Of a stretch of DNA of 5,114 nucleotides, positions 1-5,114 are shown one piece after another. Positions within the stretch are counted from its first letter, which is position 1; each line of letters begins with the position of its first letter. Source of the stretch: Bacteroidales bacterium (GTDB taxonomy: Bacteria; Bacteroidota; Bacteroidia; Bacteroidales; Paludibacteraceae); contig CAAGFD010000288.1 in NCBI GenBank assembly GCA_900769035.1, positions 1-5,114 on the forward strand, in the 5' to 3' direction. The notes under the pieces were generated by a model, which did no database searches, had not been told where the DNA came from, and was given only the letters and a program-made list of their open reading frames with translations. The position numbers and the translations under genes were made by a program.

Positions 1-59
1 CGAACCGCCGACCCTCTGCTTGTAAGGCAGATGCTCTGAACCAGCTGAGCTAAACGCCC
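1..59 (-). tRNA. tRNA-Val (anticodon UAC), 3' end missing
   Basis: Read on the minus strand, the sequence begins with the acceptor strand GGGCGTT, then TA and the D-arm GCTCAGCTGGTTCAGAGC. The anticodon arm follows with stem TCTGC/GCAGA and loop CTTACAA, which places UAC at the anticodon and so decodes valine GUA and, with wobble, other GUN codons. After the variable loop, the 5' strand of the T stem (GGCGG) and the start of the T loop (TTCG) are visible, and then the window ends. The 3' T-stem strand, the 3' acceptor strand and any encoded CCA lie outside. A canonical promoter sits about 27 bases upstream. Other tRNAs may follow on the minus strand, but that cannot be seen. The identity call is firm because the anticodon arm is complete. 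Confidence 0.95.
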
Positions 60-85
60 GTTATTACCTTTTCGTAAAAGCGATG

Positions 86-115
86 CAAAGGTAATATATT
101 TTATTTACTTGACAA
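86..115 (-). promoter_or_regulatory. Bacteroidota-type promoter of tRNA-Val
   Basis: On the minus strand a TTG (-33 element, 113-115) is followed by exactly 19 bases and then TACCTTTG (86-93), a perfect match to the TAnnTTTG -7 consensus of the primary sigma factor of Bacteroides and relatives. Transcription would start near position 79-80, giving a leader of about 20 bases before the mature tRNA end at 59. This spacing suits a stable-RNA promoter. The elements are seen directly; the start site is inferred. Confidence 0.8.
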
Positions 116-145
116 AATATTATCAAACTTTTTTACAGATAATTT

Positions 146-1375
146 TTACACTACCTCAGCAACGATAAAATTACTACCGCCAACATATATTAAATCACCA
201 TTAGCAGAATCGGCTTTAGCAGCGTTAAATGCTTCTTTAACAGTAGGATAAGCATTACCATGGAGGTTGTATTCACTTGCAAAAGACATTAACTCCACCT
301 CATTTAGAGCACGTGGAATAGAGGCTTTAGTAAAATAATAAATGGCATTTTTTGGCAAAATAGAGAGCACCGCACGGATATCTTTATCACTTACCATACC
401 AATCACGACACGTAATTTGTCGTAATTTTCATTATTCAGTTGAGAAACCACGTAAGAAATACCGCCGATATTATGTCCTGTATCGCATACGATTTTCGGA
501 TTATTTTCTTGCAGAACTTGCCATCTACCCATGATACCGGTAAGAGATACTACGTTAGCAAAACCCTTTACAACAGCATCGTCGGAGATATTTAGTACAC
601 CACCCTGCCTAAGCAGAGAGATAGCCGTCATAGCAGTGGCACGATTTTTATCTTGGTAGCAACCCTTCATTTGGCATTCGGGCAGAGGTTTATTTTTCCA
701 GAAATCTGAGGCATAAACGATAGAAGTACCCACTTCGTGTACTTTTTGTTCGAAAACGGGAGCCACTTCTGGCTGATACTCACCAACTACAACGGGGATA
801 CCTGTTTTTATAACGCCGGCTTTCTCACGAGCTATATCAACGAGAGTCGGGCCCAACAAATCGGTATGGTCGAGACTAATATTAGTAATGACAGAGAGAA
901 GAGGAGAGATGATATTAGTACAATCGATGCGACCACCGAGCCCCACTTCGATAACGGCGACATCCACCTTTTGACTTTCGAAATATTTAAAAGCCAAAGC
1001 AGTAGTAATTTCGAAAAAAGAAGGATGCAACTCTTCTATCCAAGGCGATACATTCTCGATAAAATCTGCCACATCTTGTTGAGAAATCATCTCGCCGTTA
1101 ATACGGATTCGCTCGCGGAAATCGCGGAGATGAGGAGATGTGTACAACCCTACTTTATACCCCTGGGCTTGAAGAACAGCTGCCAAGAGGTGCGAAGTAC
1201 TACCCTTTCCGTTCGTGCCGGCTACATGAATGGTATGATAATTTTTGTGTGGATGACCCAATCTTTCATCCAAAATATAGGTATTTTCAAGCCCCGATTT
1301 ATAAGCTTTTTTACCGAGATGCTGAAACATAGGAGCCTGATTATAAAGGATTTCAATAGCTTTTTGATAGTCCAT
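146..1375 (-). CDS. folC: Dihydrofolate synthase / folylpolyglutamate synthase (FolC)
   Basis: This 409-residue cytosolic Mur-ligase-fold enzyme uses ATP to add glutamate to dihydropteroate (giving dihydrofolate) and further glutamates to reduced folates. From the N-terminus one sees the P-loop GTNGKGST (53-60), YTSPHL (78-83), EVGLGGRIDCTN (143-154), ISLDHTDLLG (166-175) with the metal-site histidine, and EKAG (184-187), whose lysine is the residue usually carbamylated in the family. The C-terminal domain carries GRWQ (283-286), CDTGHN (297-302; the D..HN motif) and a GGSNF ending (399-403). Length is normal. The frame is open for 41 more codons upstream, to 1498, but I chose the ATG at 1373-1375. 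MDYQKAIEILYNQAPMF is the typical start of Bacteroidales FolC, and the upstream extension would run through the promoter elements. Whether it does both reactions or only one cannot be told from motifs. It is the only gene between the tRNA and the divergent promoter region, so it is probably monocistronic. Confidence 0.96.
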   Translation of the reverse strand: MDYQKAIEILYNQAPMFQHLGKKAYKSGLENTYILDERLGHPHKNYHTIHVAGTNGKGSTSHLLAAVLQAQGYKVGLYTSPHLRDFRERIRINGEMISQQDVADFIENVSPWIEELHPSFFEITTALAFKYFESQKVDVAVIEVGLGGRIDCTNIISPLLSVITNISLDHTDLLGPTLVDIAREKAGVIKTGIPVVVGEYQPEVAPVFEQKVHEVGTSIVYASDFWKNKPLPECQMKGCYQDKNRATAMTAISLLRQGGVLNISDDAVVKGFANVVSLTGIMGRWQVLQENNPKIVCDTGHNIGGISYVVSQLNNENYDKLRVVIGMVSDKDIRAVLSILPKNAIYYFTKASIPRALNEVELMSFASEYNLHGNAYPTVKEAFNAAKADSANGDLIYVGGSNFIVAEVV

Positions 1376-1394
1376 AATTTTTTTGTTCAAACGA

Positions 1395-1425
1395 TTGCAA
1401 AAGTAAGTATTTTTTTGTAGTTTTA
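1395..1425 (+). promoter_or_regulatory. Candidate promoter for the PIN-PhoH / permease pair
   Basis: TTG at 1395-1397 is followed by 20 bases and then TAGTTTTA (1418-1425), which matches TAnnTTTG except at the last base. If used, it would produce a leader of roughly 90 bases before the ATG at 1526. I found no better TTG/TAnnTTTG pair in 1426-1525. The TTG directly abuts the folC -7 element on the other strand, so the two promoters would overlap. The call rests on consensus matching only. Confidence 0.4.
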
Positions 1426-1427
1426 CA
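1398..1427 (-). promoter_or_regulatory. Probable folC promoter
   Basis: On the minus strand TACTTTTG (1398-1405) matches the Bacteroidota -7 consensus TAnnTTTG perfectly. Nineteen bases upstream lies TGT (1425-1427) in place of TTG, so the -33 element is imperfect. Transcription would begin near 1391, leaving an untranslated leader of only about 16 A/T-rich bases before the folC ATG, with no Shine-Dalgarno sequence. The position of the -7 element supports the shorter folC start. Confidence 0.55.
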
Positions 1428-1525
1428 CCACCATAATTTATTATTTTTAGTGCGAAGACCAAACTCTTTACATTGACACATAAAATTATGATTATCAAAT
1501 CATTAATCTTAAAGTAAAAACCATT

Positions 1526-2854
1526 ATGAGCACAAAAAAGAATTTCATTCTCGACACGAATGTAGTATTACATGATTACAAATCTATTTACAATTTTCAA
1601 GAAAACGACATCTACTTGCCGATGGTAGTGTTAGAAGAATTAGACAAATTCAAACGAGGCAATGACCAAATTAATTATAATTCTCGCCAATTTGCAAGGG
1701 AGTTGGATTTAATTGCAGAGAATAAAGATTTTGTAACGAAAGGTGCGCCATTAGGAGAAGGCAAAGGAAAATTATACGTCATCACACACCAAGAATGGCC
1801 GGAAGAGATGAACAAAGCATTTATAGAGAAAAAGCCGGACCACATAATATTGGCATGTGCGATAAGCATAGCGAAAAAATTTCCGAAGCAGAAAACCATA
1901 TTGGTAACCAAGGATATCAACTTACGCATGAAGGCACGTGCAATGGGCTGTATTGCAGAAGATTACATATCAGATAAAGTTGAGAATACCGACGTATTCG
2001 AGCGTGAATACGAAACCTTTGAAAATATTGACGCAGACCTTATCGACCGTCTTTACAGTGAAAAGCAAGGCATCTCGGCAGATGAATTTAATTTTAAAGA
2101 CGACATCAATGCCAACGAATGCTTTGTAATGAAGAGTAGCAGAGCAAGTGTTTTGGCGCGTCACGTAGCGGAGAGTAACATCATACGCAGAGTGAACAAG
2201 AGCAGATGTTTTGGCATAGAGCCACGCAATGCAGAGCAAACTTTTGCAATGGATTTGCTTACCGACAAGCACATACAACTTATAGCGATAACGGGTAAGG
2301 CAGGAACCGGAAAAACTCTATTAGCATTAGCGGCAGCACTCTCACAATACGAAGATTACGAACAGATTATGCTTGCTCGCCCGATAGTAGCCATGTCGAA
2401 TAAAGACCTTGGAGCATTACCGGGAGATGCAAAAGAGAAAGTAGCCCCTTATATGCAACCGCTTTTCGACAACCTGAACGTAATTAAGCATGCTTTGGGG
2501 TATCAAGGCAAAGAGGTGCAAACAATAGAGGCATTACAAAAGAATAATCAGCTGATAATAGAAGCATTGGCATACATTCGCGGACGAAGCTTGAGCAACA
2601 CATACTTCATTGTAGACGAAGCGCAAAACCTTACGCCTCACGAAATCAAGACCATCATCACCCGAGCCGGAGAAGGCACTAAGATAGTATTTACGGGAGA
2701 TATCCATCAGATAGACCAACCTTATTTGGATATGCAATCAAACGGATTGGTATATATGATAGACAAGATGAAAGGAGAAGATATATTTGCCCATATCAAT
2801 TTGATAAAAGGAGAAAGGAGTTACCTCTCCGAGTTGGCAAGTAACTTATTATAA
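1526..2854 (+). CDS. PIN domain-PhoH family ATPase (PhoH2-type)
   Basis: This 442-residue cytosolic protein joins an N-terminal PIN nuclease domain to a C-terminal PhoH P-loop ATPase. In related PhoH2 proteins this combination unwinds and cleaves RNA; the cellular role in Bacteroidota is not established. The PIN domain spans about 5-150. Its likely acidic metal-site residues are D10 (FILDTN), E37/E38 and D40 (VLEELDKF), D106 (PDHIILA) and D130 (TKDINLR). After a linker (about 150-230), the ATPase has Walker A GKAGTGKT (257-264), the PhoH signature ARPIVAM (284-290) with LPGDAKEK (298-305), IRGRSL (351-356), Walker B FIVDEAQN (361-368), TGD (390-392) and KGERS (428-432). All key motifs are intact and the length is usual for the fusion family. 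The ATG at 1526 puts MSTKKNFILDTN directly before the first PIN strand; no Shine-Dalgarno sequence is visible. A sugar permease follows 22 bases downstream, probably in the same transcript. The symbol phoH is often used, but E. coli PhoH lacks the PIN domain, so I leave the symbol blank. Confidence 0.93.
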   Translation: MSTKKNFILDTNVVLHDYKSIYNFQENDIYLPMVVLEELDKFKRGNDQINYNSRQFARELDLIAENKDFVTKGAPLGEGKGKLYVITHQEWPEEMNKAFIEKKPDHIILACAISIAKKFPKQKTILVTKDINLRMKARAMGCIAEDYISDKVENTDVFEREYETFENIDADLIDRLYSEKQGISADEFNFKDDINANECFVMKSSRASVLARHVAESNIIRRVNKSRCFGIEPRNAEQTFAMDLLTDKHIQLIAITGKAGTGKTLLALAAALSQYEDYEQIMLARPIVAMSNKDLGALPGDAKEKVAPYMQPLFDNLNVIKHALGYQGKEVQTIEALQKNNQLIIEALAYIRGRSLSNTYFIVDEAQNLTPHEIKTIITRAGEGTKIVFTGDIHQIDQPYLDMQSNGLVYMIDKMKGEDIFAHINLIKGERSYLSELASNLL

Positions 2855-2876
2855 TCATAAAACACTAATTAATAAC

Positions 2877-4340
2877 ATGTTGGAAATACAAAAGAAGAGA
2901 AACAATGCATTCTTTGCGATGCTAAGTTTACCCGCAACGGCGATGGGATTTGCCCTATCCGTTCAGATATCCGCCCTCAGTTGGATATTATCCACTAAAT
3001 ACGGGCTTGATATACATGAAATAGGCATAGTATGGGCAGCAGGACCGATTGCCGGAATTATAGCGCAGCCGATAGTAGGTGCTATCAGTGACAAACTTTG
3101 GTTTATGGGAGGCAGACGTCGCCCTTGGATAATCATTGGAGGAATATTAACCGGCTTAATGCTATTGGCATTACCTAATTTGGATATCGTACAAAAGATA
3201 TTGATGGGTGAAAATTCCACCGAAGGCTTATTGGCGATAGCTATAGCAGTGGCATTGACATTAGATTTGAGTATCAACGTAAGTTTTAATCCGACACGCT
3301 CATTAGTAGCCGATTGCACATATAAAGACGAGCGATCAAAAGGTTACACCTGGATGCAAACCGTATCCGGTACATTCGGAGTATTGGCTTACCTCATTGC
3401 CGTATTATTCAATAACGAAGTACTTATATATGTAGGTATCTTTATAGCATTATTCTTCACTATTATACCTTCGTTACTCATCAAAGAGCCGAGAGAATTA
3501 GAGCATGATGAAGATGAGAAAGTTAGCACCAAAACGAGCAATTCGAAATCTTACAAAGAGATAATCCTTTCATTAGTTCCGCTATCAGGATTCTTAATTT
3601 ACGGAATTTACGTTATTATTGCCAAATTATTCGGCTTGGAAGATACGTCAAGACTTACATTTTTCAATAGCATAGAACTTAGTACCGTAGAGTTTATATG
3701 TGTAATCATAGAGCTCTTGGCGATAATAGCCGTATTACTGAATATCACTAAGCAGAGCAAGAACAACAACGAATTCCAAAAGATATTGATGGCACACTCC
3801 TTTACTTGGTGGGGTGTACAAACGATGAACATCTATATGTTCTTCTACGTATCTACAAAGATATCCGGATTATCAGCCGAAGCAATGGCAAGTACAAACT
3901 CATGGGCATTCCTTGTTCGCGACTTGGTAGGAGCCATACTTCCCGTATTGGTACTCAACGTAATAGCGAAGAAGACCGGAATGACGCGTACACATACCTA
4001 TTCTATTTTATTAATGGCATTGGGATATGCTATTATAGCACTTTTCGGAAGCAACATCATAGTATTCTTTGCTGCGATGCTAATTGTAGGCATAGGATGG
4101 GCATCATTAGTATCTTTACCATTTGCGATAATGAGCGAGAAGGTAGACCAAAGCAAGATGGGGCTATATATGGGAATCTTCAACTTATCGGTAGTATTAC
4201 CACAGCTTGTAGCGAGCTTCAAGATGGGCGAGGTAATTAACAATGCAGCAGATAAATCCATCATCTTTACCATCTGTGCAATATGCCTTGCCATATCAGG
4301 CATTCTATGGTTCTCCGTAAAGAATGACAAAGCGAAATAA
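2877..4340 (+). CDS. SLC45/GPH-like MFS sugar permease
   Basis: This 487-residue integral inner-membrane protein is predicted to import a sugar with a cation. It resembles the sucrose/maltose-type SLC45 permeases related to the glycoside-pentoside-hexuronide group. I count about twelve hydrophobic segments, at roughly 12-35, 48-70, 84-100, 117-136, 162-178, 182-202, 227-249, 270-290, 305-325, 345-363, 374-414 (two) and 432-480 (two, less clear). The diagnostic motif is the loop 2-3 SDKLWFMGGRRRPWI (71-85), followed by NPTRSLVAD (138-146), which resembles the GPTRALLAD of SLC45 proteins. A charged hydrophilic central loop lies near 203-226 (LEHDEDEKV). The C-terminal half has NLSVVLPQLVAS (436-447). 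No signal peptide is expected. The ATG at 2877 starts 22 bases after the PIN-PhoH stop. No SusC/SusD, glycoside hydrolase or sugar kinase is in view, so the substrate cannot be assigned. Family confidence is high; sugar specificity (maltose, sucrose or other glycosides) is only an inference. Confidence 0.88.
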   Translation: MLEIQKKRNNAFFAMLSLPATAMGFALSVQISALSWILSTKYGLDIHEIGIVWAAGPIAGIIAQPIVGAISDKLWFMGGRRRPWIIIGGILTGLMLLALPNLDIVQKILMGENSTEGLLAIAIAVALTLDLSINVSFNPTRSLVADCTYKDERSKGYTWMQTVSGTFGVLAYLIAVLFNNEVLIYVGIFIALFFTIIPSLLIKEPRELEHDEDEKVSTKTSNSKSYKEIILSLVPLSGFLIYGIYVIIAKLFGLEDTSRLTFFNSIELSTVEFICVIIELLAIIAVLLNITKQSKNNNEFQKILMAHSFTWWGVQTMNIYMFFYVSTKISGLSAEAMASTNSWAFLVRDLVGAILPVLVLNVIAKKTGMTRTHTYSILLMALGYAIIALFGSNIIVFFAAMLIVGIGWASLVSLPFAIMSEKVDQSKMGLYMGIFNLSVVLPQLVASFKMGEVINNAADKSIIFTICAICLAISGILWFSVKNDKAK

Positions 4341-4365
4341 TAGGCAAAAATATTATACTTCATAA

Positions 4366-4417
4366 AAAACAATCGAGCCTCACTCTAAAAACTATATGAG
4401 TGAGGCTCAATTGTTTT
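4366..4417. terminator. Bidirectional intrinsic terminator between permease and rodA
   Basis: A perfect 11 bp stem, GAGCCTCACTC (4375-4385) against GAGTGAGGCTC (4398-4408), encloses a 12-base loop. After one C/A mismatch (4374/4409) the stem continues with AAAACAAT (4366-4373) pairing with ATTGTTTT (4410-4417). The outer arms supply U-rich tails in both directions: ATTGTTTT for the permease transcript on the plus strand, and ATTGTTTTTT for rodA on the minus strand. It lies midway in the 121-base spacer between two convergent genes, exactly where a shared terminator is expected. Confidence 0.92.
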
Positions 4418-4461
4418 ATTTAAAGGGCAGTGAATATATCACCGCAACAAAATCGATTCTT

Positions 4462-5103
4462 TTAAAAACAACTGACGCGTTCTTTACGGATTGTATCGAG
4501 TTTTAAGAAAATCATCAAAAGGATTGTAAAGCTAAGAAAAGAAGAGCCACCATAGCTAAAAAACGGCAATGGAATACCGATAACAGGGGCGAGGCCTAAT
4601 ACCATACCTATATTTATGAATAGGTGAAAAGCAAAGATTCCAACTACGCAATAGCCGTAAATACGCACAAAGCGCGACTCTGCTTTTTCGGCAAGAACAA
4701 CCAACCGGAGCAAGAAGAAGAGGAAAATACCCAACACCACAACGCTACCAATAAAGCCCCACTCTTCGCCTACAGTACAAAAGATGAAGTCAGTATCCTG
4801 CTCAGGCACATATTTCAGTTTCGTTTGTGTGCCTTGCAAAAAGCCTTTACCGGTAAAACCACCGGAGCCAATAGCAATTTTAGCTTGATTGGTATTATAG
4901 CTGATTCCTGACGGGTCGTCTGCCATACCAAGGAGCACCATAATACGCATTTGTTGGTGATGCTGAAGTACGTTATCAAACAGATAACCGACTGAAAAAC
5001 AGAATAATGAAGCTAACAGGATAAAAGCTATTATATGTAAATACTGCTTACGCCACTTAATAAAAGCGAACACTGCCACAAGAAGAGTTAACAGACCATT
5101 GAT
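4462..5103 (-). CDS. rodA: RodA, SEDS peptidoglycan glycosyltransferase, C-terminal half (5' end outside window)
   Basis: RodA polymerises lipid II into glycan strands in the inner membrane, working with PBP2 and the MreBCD elongation machinery. Here 213 C-terminal residues are present, about half of a normal RodA, because the frame runs open to the right edge with no start in view. A GTG at 5077-5079 is internal, not a real start. Hydrophobic segments follow the SEDS pattern: one near the N-terminal side, a long periplasmic loop, then three more. The loop holds AKIAIGSGGFTGKGFLQGTQ and PEQDTDFIF. The second aspartate of DTD (codon 4789-4791) corresponds to the catalytic aspartate of RodA. 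GIPLPFFSYGGSSFLSF (codons about 4526-4576) is the conserved final-helix signature. The KGFLQGTQ wording favours RodA over FtsW. The remainder of an mre/pbp2 cluster is likely to lie upstream, beyond the edge; nothing else follows on this strand, so rodA ends its operon at the shared terminator. Bases 5104-5114 stay in frame but look like adapter and are excluded. Confidence 0.93.
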   Translation of the reverse strand: MNGLLTLLVAVFAFIKWRKQYLHIIAFILLASLFCFSVGYLFDNVLQHHQQMRIMVLLGMADDPSGISYNTNQAKIAIGSGGFTGKGFLQGTQTKLKYVPEQDTDFIFCTVGEEWGFIGSVVVLGIFLFFLLRLVVLAEKAESRFVRIYGYCVVGIFAFHLFINIGMVLGLAPVIGIPLPFFSYGGSSFLSFTILLMIFLKLDTIRKERVSCF

Positions 5104-5114
5104 AGATCGGAAGA
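5104..5114 (+). other. Illumina adapter remnant (probable sequencing artefact)
   Basis: The final eleven bases, AGATCGGAAGA, are identical to the first eleven bases of the common Illumina TruSeq adapter (AGATCGGAAGAGC). On the minus strand they read TCTTCCGATCT, the 3' end of the corresponding adapter primer, placed exactly at the sequence terminus. A chance match of this length precisely at the end is very unlikely. These bases are best treated as untrimmed adapter. Their in-frame translation would add false residues to rodA. Confidence 0.88.

Noticed and set aside
119..143. Possible folC terminator: ATTATC/GATAAT inverted repeat with a 13-base loop
   Set aside because: The stem is only 6 bp, nearly all A/T, with a short U tract interrupted by the tRNA promoter; too weak to annotate as a terminator.
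737..1420. A 227-codon open frame on the plus strand
   Set aside because: It lies antisense to folC motifs that are fully conserved, shows no recognisable domain and has the composition of a shadow frame.
1376..1498. A 41-residue N-terminal extension of FolC from an upstream in-frame ATG
   Set aside because: The extension does not resemble the family start, would be translated across the promoter elements at 1398-1427, and the ATG at 1375 gives the usual beginning and length.
3998..4372. A 124-codon open frame on the minus strand, antisense to the permease
   Set aside because: It mirrors the membrane segments of the permease, runs into the terminator stem and has no identifiable family.
4789..4797. 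DTD instead of the more common HTD in the RodA catalytic loop
   Set aside because: The catalytic aspartate is the second D and is retained; the first position varies in the family, so the change is not evidence of a defect.
5077..5079. GTG as the rodA start codon
   Set aside because: The frame continues open upstream with hydrophobic residues to the edge, and the visible part is only the C-terminal half of RodA.
1..5114. A novel defence, mobile or otherwise undescribed system
   Set aside because: All coding capacity is accounted for by intact known families; no repeats array, transposase, recombinase or unexplained long ORF was seen.

Overview
This 5.1 kb window looks like a short chromosomal contig from a member of the Bacteroidota, most likely order Bacteroidales. 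Three things support this. The intergenic regions carry Bacteroidota-type promoters (TTG, about 19 bp, TAnnTTTG). Start codons are preceded by A/T-rich stretches without a clear Shine-Dalgarno sequence. The proteins (FolC with a CDTGHN motif, a PIN-PhoH fusion ATPase, an SLC45-like MFS permease and RodA) have the wording typical of Bacteroidales homologues. Base composition is AT-rich. No tool was run, so taxonomy below the order is not claimed.

Layout from left to right. Positions 1-59 hold a tRNA-Val(UAC) on the minus strand, cut at its 3' side by the left edge, with a textbook promoter at 86-115. Positions 146-1375 hold folC (minus), the dihydrofolate/folylpolyglutamate synthase of folate metabolism. 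The 150 bp divergent spacer 1376-1525 holds abutting promoter elements for folC and for the rightward genes. Positions 1526-2854 hold a PIN-PhoH fusion protein (plus), followed after 22 bp by an SLC45/GPH-like sugar permease at 2877-4340 (plus); the two are probably co-transcribed. A strong bidirectional terminator at 4366-4417 separates this pair from the convergent rodA gene. The C-terminal half of rodA (minus, 4462-5103) enters from the right edge.

The genes are mostly housekeeping: translation (tRNA), one-carbon metabolism (FolC), RNA metabolism or stress (PIN-PhoH), carbohydrate uptake (MFS permease) and elongation-phase peptidoglycan synthesis (RodA). They do not form a shared pathway. 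I found no mobile element, CRISPR array, defence cassette, pseudogene or convincing novel system. No gene-free stretch exceeds 300 bases.

The most consequential observation is technical. The last 11 bases (5104-5114) equal the start of the Illumina TruSeq adapter, so they are probably not genomic and falsely extend the rodA reading frame.
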